From the NCBI RefSeq assembly GCF_004349055.1, contig NZ_SMKX01000023.1, forward strand, positions 19,945 through 83,944: a DNA stretch of 64,000 nucleotides, read 5' to 3'. Within the stretch, counting starts at the first letter, position 1, and every line of letters begins with the position of its first letter. The notes under the pieces were generated by a model. That model had not been told where the DNA came from. It ran no database searches and was given only the letters and a program-made list of their open reading frames with translations. The position numbers and the translations under genes were made by a program. The DNA is from Kribbella antibiotica. GTDB taxonomy: Bacteria > Actinomycetota > Actinomycetes > Propionibacteriales > Kribbellaceae. Below are positions 34,801 through 42,890 of this stretch, in pieces.

Positions 34801-35689
34801 GGACCCGGCGGCGCTGAAGTACACCATGGATGCGTCTTGTGAGACGCCGCTGTGTGGTGGAGCGACCTTCGGGGTCAGCAGCGTTGCTCCTGCCAGTGCT
34901 GCAACCGGCGCGTCGGCCACAGTGACTGTCAAGGGGAAGTCGCTGCATCTGAAGGACGTGGTGACGTTCAAGGCAGCCGGAAAGCCGGATCTGGTCGGTG
35001 TGGTGAAGTCGGTTTCGGCGGACCGGACTGCGGCCACGGTGACAGTCGACTTGAAGGGTGCTGCGGCTGGTGCTCGGAACCTGACGGTCGATTCGTTCGC
35101 CGGTGGGTCGGCGACGTTGGCGAGTGCGTTCACGGTGACCCCGCCGGCGTTGGCGAACACCAAGGCGCCGGCTCTGGTTGCGCCGGTGCAGGTGGGGGCT
35201 GCCGTGAAGGTCGCGGTCGGGACCTGGTCGCCGGCGGCCACGTCCTACACGTATCAGTGGCGGGACAACGGGGCAGCGATTCGTGGTGCCGGCGCGGCTA
35301 CCTATACGCCTGCTGCGGCGATGTTGGAGCACAAGCTCAGCGTCACGGTGACAGCTGCGCGCGCCGGATCGACCAGTACTGCCGTGACGACGGCTGCGGT
35401 CGTGGTGGCGGCTGGGGTGGCGCCTAAGGCTTCCAAAGGCCCGGTGGTGACGGGGACCGTCAAGGTGGGCAAAACCGTGACGGCCTCGGCTGGGACTTGG
35501 GCACCGACCTGTACGGCGGTGAAGTTCCAGTGGTACTCGGCTGGCAAGGCGGTTGCCGGTGGGACCAAGGCGTCGCTGGTGTTGACCACCGCAATGGGCA
35601 AGAAGGCGCTGTACGTCGCTGCGACGTGTGTGCGGACTGGGCATGCGTCGGGGGTGGCGTCGACCAAGGCAGTGACTGTGGCTGCTTGA
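31829..35689 (+). CDS. Large secreted protein of nine Cys4 repeats with TIG and C-terminal Ig-like domains
   Basis: A 1286-residue exported protein. The signal peptide ends near ATAAK (about residue 36), followed by a Pro/Thr/Lys linker. From about residue 62 to 1010 I count nine repeats of roughly 90-120 residues. Each opens with a Cys (often GC-A/T-P), has a second Cys about 20-35 residues later, and closes with a Cys pair 5-16 residues apart just before a C-x-L-x-G-x-G-x-Y/F-x-V strand. A TIG-like domain (near 1015-1095) and two Ig-like repeats follow (YTYQWRDNGAAI, KFQWYSAGKAV). No enzyme motif or sortase signal is visible. Probably a disulfide-bonded beta-sandwich adhesive or binding protein; function unknown. 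Confidence 0.75.
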   Translation: MSTQRRRMPFRKAVTALLTAVLAVSLLQAPEATAAKPTPPPTATTKPVPSSKTKAAKATEADCGGAVAFGTITTCEAIEVDTTDTFTITTTAANESLLLRADMPSRSYVNVTVNGDNTSCYVSGRRRCDLGAAGEYTLTARNYGSEVASYTLFVVSIFHGACTTLTDSDLSPAAAPRPTEGARGLVSTCFTFSGAPGDVMGVGDATGGVIYNAEGGEPCHLHSGARTCELSGPGPYRAWMTGVNGSDSSVTTIFPFMLFRLTNPTACPALPLAPFGDATGSVATGQLRTGTTTCRSITTTSPGLLSLRLGVEDDSSNIVNQRELYTQAGQRVWCDESCSVPAGSYTVLLTSLAGIKTYDFALAVNDLAATAGCAPEIEPRWDTPAPTRTLQSPVQLDCQPIAGKSGDRILVRLQGPDVEGTSRIVGPSGATVCNQDSQHDGCVLQGTGPFRVLSTRNYYFKGSYVLDIGRLNAPVGCAPVAVTSFGAPAPAAGGRCRELTVTAAGRYRVDASTAYSYGNGGRGAYKTDGLEGCTSLFSCQLQPGKYSLLAQANERVAVFPFSSTAGCVAQPADTYAAKTGTLPVGTQFDCLSLRAAAGSRVVVAEPLGKTVTTGWVVDAAGAEMCAWGPNFSGGSDAPRLCRLTGKAPFRAVLHRGPWKGADNYQLAVVAADPNPGCKAFPQSTFSAPGGTVVALRPDRFMECLAVPANGHSAAETVEHSRTGAIGTATTLALSVGSEEWCEGSAAAASFVTCSYPAGKAAVVLVLGSSDTASHRIARRDVTATAPGCTPVSSTVVGSVSGSGTIPDAATVRCFKVTGAATDQFVANVRNADDSIRLDVHNTAGELICRSTYEERCSLRGSAGYQVLAWNDPTIGAGGPFTVETYRVATAAGPAAECTKVNSAYGFGPITGELTKSKPSSCVTFPMAKDTTLRGHARNQTAGGTNPTITSFGPTPSDTCESFSGDDGDFGCDGRETQSWNAVVLLNVPEQPDPAALKYTMDASCETPLCGGATFGVSSVAPASAATGASATVTVKGKSLHLKDVVTFKAAGKPDLVGVVKSVSADRTAATVTVDLKGAAAGARNLTVDSFAGGSATLASAFTVTPPALANTKAPALVAPVQVGAAVKVAVGTWSPAATSYTYQWRDNGAAIRGAGAATYTPAAAMLEHKLSVTVTAARAGSTSTAVTTAAVVVAAGVAPKASKGPVVTGTVKVGKTVTASAGTWAPTCTAVKFQWYSAGKAVAGGTKASLVLTTAMGKKALYVAATCVRTGHASGVASTKAVTVAA

Positions 35690-35705
35690 AGTAGTGCGTA
35701 GGTGA

Positions 35706-35730
35706 GGCCCGCCCGGTTGCCGGGCGGGCC
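35706..35730 (+). terminator. Terminator after the Cys4-repeat protein gene
   Basis: GGCCCGCCCGG and CCGGGCGGGCC form an 11-bp perfect stem with a TTG loop, followed by the T-rich TTGCTGTTT. Confidence 0.88.
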
Positions 35731-35738
35731 TTGCTGTT

Positions 35739-35744
35739 TACGAT
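35739..35744 (+). promoter_or_regulatory. Candidate -10 box of the PPOX-cob operon, leaderless type
   Basis: TACGAT lies 6 nt before the GTG start at 35751 and just behind the upstream terminator. No ribosome site is seen, so a leaderless transcript is likely. Confidence 0.45.
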
Positions 35745-35750
35745 CGCTGG

Positions 35751-36134
35751 GTGTTGTGGACTGAGCGGTTGGTGGAGTTCTGGAGTGAGCGGCACCTGGC
35801 GGTGCTGAGCACGGTCCGGGGGGATGGGTCGGTCCATGCGACGCCGGTGGGGGTGACTATCGACCCGGAGTCGGGGCTGGCTCGGGTGATCTGCTCGGGG
35901 ACCTCGTACAAGGCTCGGGCGATTCGGCGGCTGGGGACTGCGGCGGTTGCGGTGACGCAGGTGGACGGGCGGCGGTGGAGCACGCTTGAGGGGCTTGCGG
36001 TGGTGGTGGACGAGCCGGAGCGGGTGCGGGACGCGGAGCAGCGGTATGCGCGGCGGTACAAGGAGCCGCGGGTGAATCCGCAGCGGGTCGTTCTGGAGAT
36101 CACTGTGACGAAGGTGCTCGGCAATGGGGGCTGA
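35751..36134 (+). CDS. PPOX-class (F420/FMN-dependent) split-barrel protein
   Basis: A 127-residue pyridoxamine-phosphate-oxidase-like split barrel. HLAVLSTVRGDGSVHATPVGVTID near residue 15 and GTSYKARAIRR near 49 are characteristic of the actinobacterial F420-dependent PPOX group. The RRYKEPRVNPQRVVLEITVTKV end also fits. It starts with GTG 35751 and overlaps cobL by 11 bp, so it is co-expressed with cobalamin genes, though no direct step in that pathway is known for it. Cofactor and substrate are inferred from the family only. Confidence 0.82.
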   Translation: MLWTERLVEFWSERHLAVLSTVRGDGSVHATPVGVTIDPESGLARVICSGTSYKARAIRRLGTAAVAVTQVDGRRWSTLEGLAVVVDEPERVRDAEQRYARRYKEPRVNPQRVVLEITVTKVLGNGG

Positions 36135-37356
36135 GGTCGTAGTCGTCGGCATCGGTGCGGACGGGTACGACGGTCTGGCGCCGGCTGCGCGCGAGGCGAT
36201 CGCAGCGGCTGATGTGCTGATGGGAAGCACCAGGCAGCTCGGTCTGGTCCCGGCCGGTACGGCGGAACGCCGGGCTTGGCCGTCGCCACTGTCGGAGGCT
36301 TTGCCGGGGTTGCTGGCTGAGTACCGCGGTCGGCGGGTGTGTGTGCTGGCCAGCGGGGATCCGACGTTCCATGGGATCGGTACGACGTTGGTGCGGTTGC
36401 TGGGGGCAAGTGCTGTCCGGGTGATCCCGCATCCGTCGAGTGTTTCGCTCGCATGTGCGCGGCTGGGGTGGGCGCAGGAGCAGGTGCAGGTCGTCAGCCT
36501 GGTGGGGCGCCCGACTTCACTGGTGCACCCGCACGTCCAGCCGGGGTCGCGGTTCCTGGTTCTGAGCTGGGGTGCGCGGACTCCGGGCGAGGTGGCCGAC
36601 CTGCTGGTTGCCCGGGGCTACGGTGCGAGTGAGTTCATCGTGCTGGAGCAGCTGGGCGGTCCGGCGGAACGCGTGACCCGTACGACGGCTGCTGAGTGGA
36701 CTGGTGAGGTAGACCCCCTCAACGTCATCGCGGTGCGCTGTGCGGACGGACCGGTGCTGTCGACTGCGCCCGGATTGCCGGATGCGGCGTACGAGAGTGA
36801 TGGGCAACTGACGAAGCGTGAGGTGCGCGCAGTGACGTTGTCACGGCTCGCACCGGTGCCAGGGCAACTGCTGTGGGACATCGGCGGGGGAGCGGGCAGC
36901 ATCGGGATCGAGTGGTCGCGGCACCACCCGACCTGTCGCGCTATCGCGATCGAACGCGACGAAGAGCGAGTACGACGGCTCGAGCGGAACGTGGCCGCGC
37001 TTGGGGCGAACGTGACAGTGGTGCACGGCGCGGCCCCTGAGGTGCTGGAGTCGTTCAAGCCACAGACGCAAGAGTCGCCCGGGTTGCCGGGGTGGGCTGA
37101 CGAACCGGACGCGATCTTCATCGGCGGCGGTGCGACGGCCGAGGGAATGGTTGAGGCGTGCTGGGCAGCGCTGCGGCCCGGCGGGCGCCTGGTGATGAAC
37201 GGCGTGACGCTGGAGACCGAGGTGCTGATTGCGCGTTGGTACCAGGAGCTAGGCGGCGACTTGGTGCGGATGGATGTGCAGCGGGCCTCAGCGGTTGGTG
37301 GGATGACCGGATGGCGTCCTGCGATGCCGGTGACGATTTGGAGCGTGACGAAGTGA
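36124..37356 (+). CDS. cobL: Precorrin-6Y C5,15-methyltransferase (decarboxylating), CbiE-CbiT fusion
   Basis: A 410-residue fusion. The N-terminal CbiE half ([46 protein letters not shown]) is a class III corrin methyltransferase. The C-terminal CbiT half, from about residue 220, is a Rossmann methyltransferase ([28 protein letters not shown]). Together they methylate C5 and C15 of precorrin-6Y and decarboxylate the acetate side chain in aerobic cobalamin synthesis. ATG 36124 overlaps the PPOX gene by 11 bp, and the stop overlaps cobM (GTGA). Confidence 0.93.
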   Translation: MGAEVVVVGIGADGYDGLAPAAREAIAAADVLMGSTRQLGLVPAGTAERRAWPSPLSEALPGLLAEYRGRRVCVLASGDPTFHGIGTTLVRLLGASAVRVIPHPSSVSLACARLGWAQEQVQVVSLVGRPTSLVHPHVQPGSRFLVLSWGARTPGEVADLLVARGYGASEFIVLEQLGGPAERVTRTTAAEWTGEVDPLNVIAVRCADGPVLSTAPGLPDAAYESDGQLTKREVRAVTLSRLAPVPGQLLWDIGGGAGSIGIEWSRHHPTCRAIAIERDEERVRRLERNVAALGANVTVVHGAAPEVLESFKPQTQESPGLPGWADEPDAIFIGGGATAEGMVEACWAALRPGGRLVMNGVTLETEVLIARWYQELGGDLVRMDVQRASAVGGMTGWRPAMPVTIWSVTK

Positions 37357-38093
37357 CCGTGCATTTCATCGGCGCTGGACCGGGTGCTGCCGACCTGATC
37401 ACCGTGCGCGGGCGTGACCTGATCACGGCGTCGCCGGTCTGCCTGTACGCCGGTGCGCTGGTGCCGGTTGAGCTCCTTGAGCACTGCCCGGTCGGGGCGC
37501 ACAAGGTGGACACGGCCAACCTCGACCTCGACCAGATCATCGCTGAGCTGTCCGCTGCGCACGCTGCTGGTCTCGACGTTGCGCGACTGCACTCCGGCGA
37601 CCCGTCAGTCTTCAGCGCGATGGCTGAGCAGATGCGCCGGCTCGACGCGCTCAACATCCCGTACGACGTCACACCCGGCGTACCGGCGTATGCCGCGGCC
37701 GCAGCGTCCCTCAACCGGGAGCTGACCGTGCCGGAGGTAGGGCAGACCGTCATCCTGACCCGCATCGGCGGCCGGGCGTCAGCCATGCCGGCCAGTGAGG
37801 ACCTGGCGACCCTCGGTGCGAGCCAGGCGACGCTGGTGCTGCATCTGGCCGTGCAGCAGATCGATCGCGTGGTCAGCGAGCTCCTGCCGAGCTATGGCGC
37901 GGACTGTCCGGTCGCAGTGGTGGCACGTGCTTCACGGGACGACGAGGAGGTGCTGCGCGGGACACTGGCCGACATTGCGGAGCAGGTGCAGGCGGCGGGC
38001 ATTCGCCGTACGGCGGTCATTGTGGTCGGGAAGGTGCTGGCGGCAACCGAGTTCCGCGACAGCCACTTGTACTCGACTACTCGGGAACGATGA
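37353..38093 (+). CDS. cobM: Precorrin-4 C11-methyltransferase
   Basis: A 246-residue class III SAM-dependent corrin methyltransferase. It has [18 protein letters not shown] at the start, [11 protein letters not shown] near residue 83, [13 protein letters not shown] near 106 and [11 protein letters not shown] near 133, all diagnostic of CobM/CbiF. It adds the C11 methyl group to precorrin-4. GTG 37353 was chosen because it overlaps the cobL stop and begins the conserved domain. Its TGA overlaps the cobK ATG. Confidence 0.93.
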   Translation: MTVHFIGAGPGAADLITVRGRDLITASPVCLYAGALVPVELLEHCPVGAHKVDTANLDLDQIIAELSAAHAAGLDVARLHSGDPSVFSAMAEQMRRLDALNIPYDVTPGVPAYAAAAASLNRELTVPEVGQTVILTRIGGRASAMPASEDLATLGASQATLVLHLAVQQIDRVVSELLPSYGADCPVAVVARASRDDEEVLRGTLADIAEQVQAAGIRRTAVIVVGKVLAATEFRDSHLYSTTRER

Positions 38094-38809
38094 AGGTCCT
38101 GCTGCTCGGCGGTACGGGCGAGGCCCGCGAGCTGGCCGGACAGTTGGCTGACTTCGAGGTGGTGTCGTCGCTGGCCGGTCGGACGCGGGAGCTGCGGCTG
38201 CCTGATGGTGAGGTCCGTGTTGGCGGTTTCGGTGGCGCATCCGGTCTGGCGCAGTGGCTGACTGAGAACCAGGTGGATGCCGTGGTCGACGCTACCCATC
38301 CGTTTGCCGCGACGATGACCGAGCACGCGGTGGCGGCCACCCGCGCGGTCGGAGTACCGCTGCTGGTGCTGCGCCGACCGGGCTGGGGCGCGGGGCCGGG
38401 AGACGACTGGCACTGGGTAGAGAGTGCGGATCAGGCGGCTTCCCTTCTCCCGATGCTGGGGCGGCGCGTGTTTCTCACGATCGGCAGGCAGGGGCTGGAC
38501 GCGTTCGCCGGCACTGGTCTGTGGACGCTGGCGCGCTGCGTGGACCCGCCCGAGCCAACGCCGGCCTGGTGCACGCTGCTGCTCGACCGCGGCCCGTACG
38601 TCGTCGATGCCGAACTCGAACTGTTCCGCGAGCATCACATCGATGTGCTCGTCACCAAGGACAGCGGTGGTCCGCAGACTGCGGCGAAGCTCACCGCTGC
38701 TCGCGAACTTCACGTCCCGGTTGTCCTCATCCGGAGACCGCCCGCACCCAACGGCGTAGCCATCGTTGAGTCGGTGGCCGCTGCGGCCAACTGGCTGCGT
38801 AGCTACTGA
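38090..38809 (+). CDS. cobK: Precorrin-6A reductase
   Basis: A 239-residue CobK/CbiJ. The N-terminal Rossmann motif is [31 protein letters not shown] near residue 67 is conserved, and [19 protein letters not shown] near 188 is the substrate-binding segment. It reduces precorrin-6A to dihydroprecorrin-6A with NADPH. Last gene of the PPOX-cobL-cobM-cobK run; no other cobalamin genes are in the window. Overlaps the convergent TetR gene by 7 bp. Confidence 0.92.
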   Translation: MKVLLLGGTGEARELAGQLADFEVVSSLAGRTRELRLPDGEVRVGGFGGASGLAQWLTENQVDAVVDATHPFAATMTEHAVAATRAVGVPLLVLRRPGWGAGPGDDWHWVESADQAASLLPMLGRRVFLTIGRQGLDAFAGTGLWTLARCVDPPEPTPAWCTLLLDRGPYVVDAELELFREHHIDVLVTKDSGGPQTAAKLTAARELHVPVVLIRRPPAPNGVAIVESVAAAANWLRSY

Positions 38810-39513
38810 GTGGTGATGCGGGTGAGCCACTCGTCGAGGACGTGACGCTCGCCTGGGGTCAGTGCGTTGAGGTCGCTTAGCTGAGCGCGGAGCGCGTTGG
38901 CTGCGGGCACTGGGCCGTCGAGGGGCGGGGTGATGTCGTCGGTGGTGATGGCGGCGACCAGTGCACTGAACATGGCGTCGGACAGCAGCGGATCACGCTG
39001 GTCCGCGGGGATGGCGAGCATCGCCAGCACGAGGCCTGAGCCGGCTGCGTGGATCATCTGGACGGCCAAATCCTCGGACACGGCGAGGCGGCCGGCGGCG
39101 GCCAGAGCGCGGACACGATCGCGGAGGATCGCAATGCCGGCTTCGGCTGCAGCGGGCCGGGGGCTCGAGCGCGGTTCGCCGTACATGAGGGCGAACAGGG
39201 CTGGGTTGGTCAGCCCGAAGTCGAGGTGCAGGTCCCAGCCGTCGCGGAGATCGGCGAGCGGGTCGGCGTCGGGGTCGACCGGCGGTTTGGCCTCCAGGTA
39301 CGTGGTGAATCCGTGGTCGAGCAGCGCCGCCAGCAGACCGTCCTTGTCGCCGAAGAGGCGATAGATGGTGGGTGCCTGCGTCCCGGCCGCGGTCGCGACC
39401 GCGCGGGTCGACACGGCGTCACGCCCGCCCACGGCAAGCAGTTTCGTCGCTTCTCCGACGATCTTTTCCCGCATCCGGTCGCGGGTGTCCTCGTCCTGCT
39501 GGCGTCGATCCAC
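38803..39513 (-). CDS. TetR-family regulator of the NmrA-like oxidoreductase
   Basis: A 236-residue TetR-type repressor. The N-terminal helix-turn-helix (ATKLLAVGGRDAVSTRAVATAAGTQAPTIYRLFGDKDGLLAALL when read as family blocks) lies near residues 20-65, with a divergent all-helical ligand domain after it. GTG 39513 starts it. It stands divergent to the NmrA-like reductase with two similar 15-bp sites between, so local control of that gene and itself is likely. Ligand unknown. Confidence 0.85.
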   Translation of the reverse strand: MDRRQQDEDTRDRMREKIVGEATKLLAVGGRDAVSTRAVATAAGTQAPTIYRLFGDKDGLLAALLDHGFTTYLEAKPPVDPDADPLADLRDGWDLHLDFGLTNPALFALMYGEPRSSPRPAAAEAGIAILRDRVRALAAAGRLAVSEDLAVQMIHAAGSGLVLAMLAIPADQRDPLLSDAMFSALVAAITTDDITPPLDGPVPAANALRAQLSDLNALTPGERHVLDEWLTRITTQ

Positions 39514-39542
39514 GGGGCCAACGGTAGCGGTTGGAGAATCGT

Positions 39543-39580
39543 GTTAACAGTGATAGCTTGAAATTGTTAGCGACGATAAC
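39543..39580. promoter_or_regulatory. Tandem TetR operator candidates
   Basis: GTTAGCGACGATAAC (39566-39580) is a 12-of-15 palindrome. GTTAACAGTGATAGC (39543-39557) resembles it at 10 of 15 positions. Both lie between the divergent TetR and NmrA-like genes; the second site ends directly before the GGAGG of the oxidoreductase gene. Confidence 0.55.
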
Positions 39581-39591
39581 GGAGGTGGCAG

Positions 39592-40440
39592 ATGATCATC
39601 GTGACCGGAGCGACCGGGCGGTTGGGCAAGGCAGTGGTGGGGCGGCTGGTGGAGCGAATGCCCGCGGCGGAGCTGGGCGTCAGCGTGCGAGACCCCGAAC
39701 AGGCCGCGGAGTTCGCGGCGCGGGGGATTCGGGTGAGACGCGCCGACTTCGATGATCCGAGTGCGCTGGAGCACGCCTTCGAAGGGGCGAGTCAGGTGCT
39801 GATCGTCTCCGGGCCGGCTGATCCGGCGCCCCATCAGGCAGCGATCGAGGCGGCGCAGAAGGCTGGCGCTGAGCGCATTCTCTACACGAGCCACATGGGC
39901 GCGAATCTGGACTCCTTGTTCCTCGCGACCCGAGGACATGCGGCCACCGAGCAACACCTTGCCGAGTCGGGAGTCCCTTTCACCGCGCTCCGCAACGGTT
40001 TCTACGCCAGTACGACGGCCTGGCACCTGCGGACGGCGCTTGCGACAGGCGAGCTGCGGGTGCCCGCGGATGGTCCGGTGTCCTGGACTGCCCACCCAGA
40101 TCTTGCCGATGCGGCGGTGATCGCGTTGACCGACCCAGACCGCTTGCAGGGCACAACTCCCGCGCTCACGGGGCCAGAGGCGCTGGACCTCGCCGATGCG
40201 GCGGCCATTGCGTCCGAGCTGACCGGGAAGAAGATCGTCCGCGTGGTGATCGACGACGAGGACTGGAGACAGCAGGCGCTGGCACGAGGACTGCCGTCGT
40301 TCGTCGTCGACCTGACCCTCGGGATCTTCCAGGCCAGCCGCCGTGGCGAGTTTGCCGCGGTCGATCCGGCCCTGGGCGAGATCCTGGGGCGTCGTCCGAC
40401 CGATCTGCGGGCTGTCCTGAAATCCGAACTGGCCAGCTGA
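39592..40440 (+). CDS. NmrA-like NAD(P)H-binding oxidoreductase (QOR2 type)
   Basis: A 282-residue atypical SDR. The NAD(P)-binding motif MIIVTGATGRLGKAVV is at the very start, and SVRDPEQ, ILYTSHMGAN and FTALRNGFYAS follow the order seen in quinone oxidoreductase 2/NmrA-like proteins. There is no classical Tyr-x3-Lys. A GGAGG ribosome site precedes ATG 39592. Divergent from the TetR gene, probably its target; a role in quinone or aldehyde stress is inferred from the family. Confidence 0.82.
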   Translation: MIIVTGATGRLGKAVVGRLVERMPAAELGVSVRDPEQAAEFAARGIRVRRADFDDPSALEHAFEGASQVLIVSGPADPAPHQAAIEAAQKAGAERILYTSHMGANLDSLFLATRGHAATEQHLAESGVPFTALRNGFYASTTAWHLRTALATGELRVPADGPVSWTAHPDLADAAVIALTDPDRLQGTTPALTGPEALDLADAAAIASELTGKKIVRVVIDDEDWRQQALARGLPSFVVDLTLGIFQASRRGEFAAVDPALGEILGRRPTDLRAVLKSELAS

Positions 40441-40479
40441 CCGGGGGCACCGATGGCGGCGTTCGGGAGGTGGGCTGGA

Positions 40480-40485
40480 TAGATT
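40480..40485 (+). promoter_or_regulatory. Candidate -10 box of rpe, leaderless type
   Basis: TAGATT lies 6 nt before the rpe ATG at 40492, with no ribosome site between. Confidence 0.4.
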
Positions 40486-40491
40486 GGGTTC

Positions 40492-41154
40492 ATGGGGATT
40501 CAGATCGCGCCGAGCATTCTGTCCGCGGACTTTGCGCGGCTGGCGGATGAGGCGGCGGCCGTGTCGAACGCGGACTGGCTGCATGTCGATGTGATGGACA
40601 ACCACTTCGTGCCGAACCTGACACTGGGGTTGCCGATCGTGGAGTCGCTGGCGAAGGCCACCGACACGCCGCTGGACCTGCATCTGATGATCGAAGACCC
40701 AGATCGCTGGGCGCCTGGGTATGTCGAGGCGGGCGCGTCGAGCGTGACGTTCCATGTCGAGGCGTGCCGGGCGCCGATCCGGACGGCGCGGGAGATTCGG
40801 GCCAAGGGAGCGCGGGCGGCGATGGCGCTGAAGCCGGCGACGCCGATCGAGCCGTACGAGGACATGCTGTCCGAGCTGGACATGATCCTGATCATGACCG
40901 TGGAGCCGGGGTTCGGCGGGCAGAAGTTCCTGGACATCTGCTTGCCGAAGATTCGCCGGGCGAAGGCGCTGCTGGACAAGCACGGGCTCGACCTGTGGAT
41001 CGAGATCGACGGCGGGGTGTCGGCCGAGACGATCGAGCGGTGCGCGGAGGCCGGTGCCGACGTGTTCGTGGCCGGTTCGGCGGTGTATGCCGCGGACGAC
41101 CCGAACGCAATGATCGAGAAGCTTCGTGGGCTCGCCGAAGGAGCAGCGCAATGA
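40492..41154 (+). CDS. rpe: Ribulose-phosphate 3-epimerase
   Basis: A 220-residue TIM-barrel epimerase interconverting ribulose 5-phosphate and xylulose 5-phosphate in the pentose phosphate pathway. Family motifs are clear: [32 protein letters not shown] (metal and acid/base Asp), [21 protein letters not shown] and EIDGGV (second Asp). The GSAVY phosphate-binding end is also present. Its stop overlaps the next ATG, coupling it to a HAD phosphatase. Confidence 0.96.
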   Translation: MGIQIAPSILSADFARLADEAAAVSNADWLHVDVMDNHFVPNLTLGLPIVESLAKATDTPLDLHLMIEDPDRWAPGYVEAGASSVTFHVEACRAPIRTAREIRAKGARAAMALKPATPIEPYEDMLSELDMILIMTVEPGFGGQKFLDICLPKIRRAKALLDKHGLDLWIEIDGGVSAETIERCAEAGADVFVAGSAVYAADDPNAMIEKLRGLAEGAAQ

Positions 41155-41942
41155 CTGATCACAAGCCGGTCGAGAGCTGGCTGACCGACATGGACGGCGT
41201 GCTCGTGCACGAGGAGCGCGCGATTCCCGGCGCTGCCGAGTTCATCGCGACGTTGCAGAAGTCGGGCAAGAAGTTCCTGGTGCTGACCAACAACTCGATC
41301 TTCACCCCGCGTGATCTGCGCGCCCGGTTGCTTGCCGCGGGCATCGATATTCCCGAGGAGGCGATCTGGACGAGTGCGCTGGCCACGGCGCAGTTCCTGG
41401 ACGATCAGCGCCCCGGCGGGACGGCGTACGTGATCGGCGAGGCGGGGTTGACCACCGCTCTGCACGAGATCGGGTACGTGCTGACCGAGCGCGCGCCGGA
41501 CTACGTCGTACTGGGAGAGACGCGGACGTATTCGTTCGAGGCGATCACCCGGGCGATCCGGCTGATCGCCGACGGGGCGCGGTTCCTGGCGACCAACCCG
41601 GATCCGACCGGGCCGTCGCAGGAAGGCCCGCTGCCGGCGACCGGTTCGGTGGCGGCGCTGATCACCCGCGCGACCGGCGTCGCGCCGTACTTCGTCGGCA
41701 AGCCGAACCCGTTGATGATGCGCAGCGCGCTGAACCGGATCGAGGCGCACTCCGAGACGGCCGTGATGATCGGCGACCGGATGGATACCGACATCATCAG
41801 TGGGCTCGAGGCCGGGCTGCGCAGTGTGCTCGTGCTCTCCGGATCGACCGGTGAGCACGAGGTCGACCGGTTCCCGTACCGCCCGACCCGGATCGTCGAG
41901 TCGATCGCCGACGTCGTGCCGCTGATCGACGCCCTGAGCTGA
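41151..41942 (+). CDS. HAD-IIA family hydrolase (NagD-like sugar phosphatase)
   Basis: A 263-residue HAD hydrolase. Motif I is [11 protein letters not shown] (nucleophile and acid Asp), motif II is VLTNNS, the Lys is in [13 protein letters not shown] and motif III is [11 protein letters not shown] type IIA cap lies between. The ATG at 41151 overlaps the rpe stop; an upstream in-frame extension would be out of family. NagD/AraL-type enzymes dephosphorylate sugar phosphates and related metabolites. The substrate here is unknown, but coupling to rpe suggests metabolite repair. A 15-bp tandem repeat follows its stop. Confidence 0.9.
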   Translation: MTDHKPVESWLTDMDGVLVHEERAIPGAAEFIATLQKSGKKFLVLTNNSIFTPRDLRARLLAAGIDIPEEAIWTSALATAQFLDDQRPGGTAYVIGEAGLTTALHEIGYVLTERAPDYVVLGETRTYSFEAITRAIRLIADGARFLATNPDPTGPSQEGPLPATGSVAALITRATGVAPYFVGKPNPLMMRSALNRIEAHSETAVMIGDRMDTDIISGLEAGLRSVLVLSGSTGEHEVDRFPYRPTRIVESIADVVPLIDALS

Positions 41943-42017
41943 CCAAGCCACGCTGACCAAGACCGAGCTGGCTGGGGCCGCGCTGACTGGGACCGCGCTG
42001 ACTGGGACCGAGCTGAG
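41938..42017. repeat. 15-bp tandem repeat between convergent genes
   Basis: Units of about 15 bp begin at 41938 (14 bp), 41952, 41967, 41982 and 41997, with a partial unit at 42012. The clearest form is GCTGACTGGGACCGC; units at 41982 and 41997 differ at one base. The array fills the whole gap between the HAD gene stop and the deacetylase stop. Confidence 0.8.
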
Positions 42018-42743
42018 CTAGCAGGACAGCGTACGGAAGCCGTAGCCCTGCGCCTTGAGCTTCTCCAGGATGCTCGGGAGCGCCTCGATGGTCTGACTAC
42101 GATTCCCGCCGCCGTCGTGCAACAGGATCACCGAGCCGCTCTTCACCCCACCGAGCACACGCGACTCGATCACCGCAGGGCCCGGCTTCGACCAGTCCCG
42201 CGAGTCGATCGTCCACATCACCAGTTCCTTGCCGAGCGCCTTCGCGCGCGCACGCACAGTCGCACTGACCCCGCCGTACGGCGGCCGTAGGCAACCCGGC
42301 GTGACCCCAGCCGCTGACCGGATCGCCTGATCGGTGTCGCCGACCTGCTTCCGGAACCCGGCTGCAGTCTGATGCCGCAGATCCGCGTGCGCCCACGTGT
42401 GGTTCTGCACGCTGTGCCCAGCGGCATGAATCGCCTTGGTCAGCTCCGGATGCTTCGCCACGTTCTTCCCCACCTCGAAGAACGTCGCCTTCGCTTCGTA
42501 CTTGGCCAGCACCGCGAGGATCTTCGGCGTGTAGGCCGGATCCGGCCCATCGTCGAACGTCAGTACGACGTACTTCGTCGGAGGCGGAGTCGCGGCCGGT
42601 GCTGCCGCAGGCGGGGGAGCGGGCGCAGGCTGTGTGTGCGGGCGCGCCGCGGCCACCACGATCGTCCCGATCACCGCGCTGACGGCAACGATCATCGCCA
42701 GCCCGGTCAACCGCTGACCGGTCCGCGTCAGTCGAGTCTCCAT
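42018..42743 (-). CDS. Membrane-anchored polysaccharide deacetylase (NodB domain)
   Basis: A 241-residue protein with one N-terminal membrane segment (about residues 13-33) and a Pro/Ala linker, then a NodB homology domain. Motifs are complete: TFDDGPD (catalytic base and metal Asp), QNHTWAHADL (metal His pair), LRPPYGG, the MWTIDSRDW strand and LLHDGGG with the catalytic His. It probably removes acetyl groups from cell-wall glycans or chitooligosaccharides outside the membrane. It begins at ATG 42743, 255 bp from the next minus-strand gene, with a dispersed element in between. Confidence 0.9.
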   Translation of the reverse strand: METRLTRTGQRLTGLAMIVAVSAVIGTIVVAAARPHTQPAPAPPPAAAPAATPPPTKYVVLTFDDGPDPAYTPKILAVLAKYEAKATFFEVGKNVAKHPELTKAIHAAGHSVQNHTWAHADLRHQTAAGFRKQVGDTDQAIRSAAGVTPGCLRPPYGGVSATVRARAKALGKELVMWTIDSRDWSKPGPAVIESRVLGGVKSGSVILLHDGGGNRSQTIEALPSILEKLKAQGYGFRTLSC

Positions 42744-42890
42744 GCGTCCCCCAGGGCGGTGGGTTGCCTCACTCGACCCTCACCCTTCGGTAAACGCCCG
42801 CTAAAGCGCGGCCCCCACGCCGCTTCCCCGTCAACAACCCCGGATAGCGGACGGCGAGGGCGGGACGGCGAGGGTAGGGGGCGAGCCAAA

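Noticed and set aside
33137..35644. Long open frame on the minus strand opposite the Cys4-repeat gene
   Set aside because: The composition is Arg/His/Gly-rich and there is no start context; the plus-strand gene has a signal peptide and repeated cysteines.
35690..35750. Cobalamin riboswitch before the cob genes
   Set aside because: The gap is only about 60 bp and is filled by a terminator and a -10-like box; no B12-box sequence is present.
41938..42017. CRISPR-like array
   Set aside because: Units are 15 bp, contiguous and without unique spacers; this is a minisatellite.
42744..42890. Possible small gene in the gap before the deacetylase
   Set aside because: No open frame with a start signal or protein-like composition; G-rich direct repeats only.
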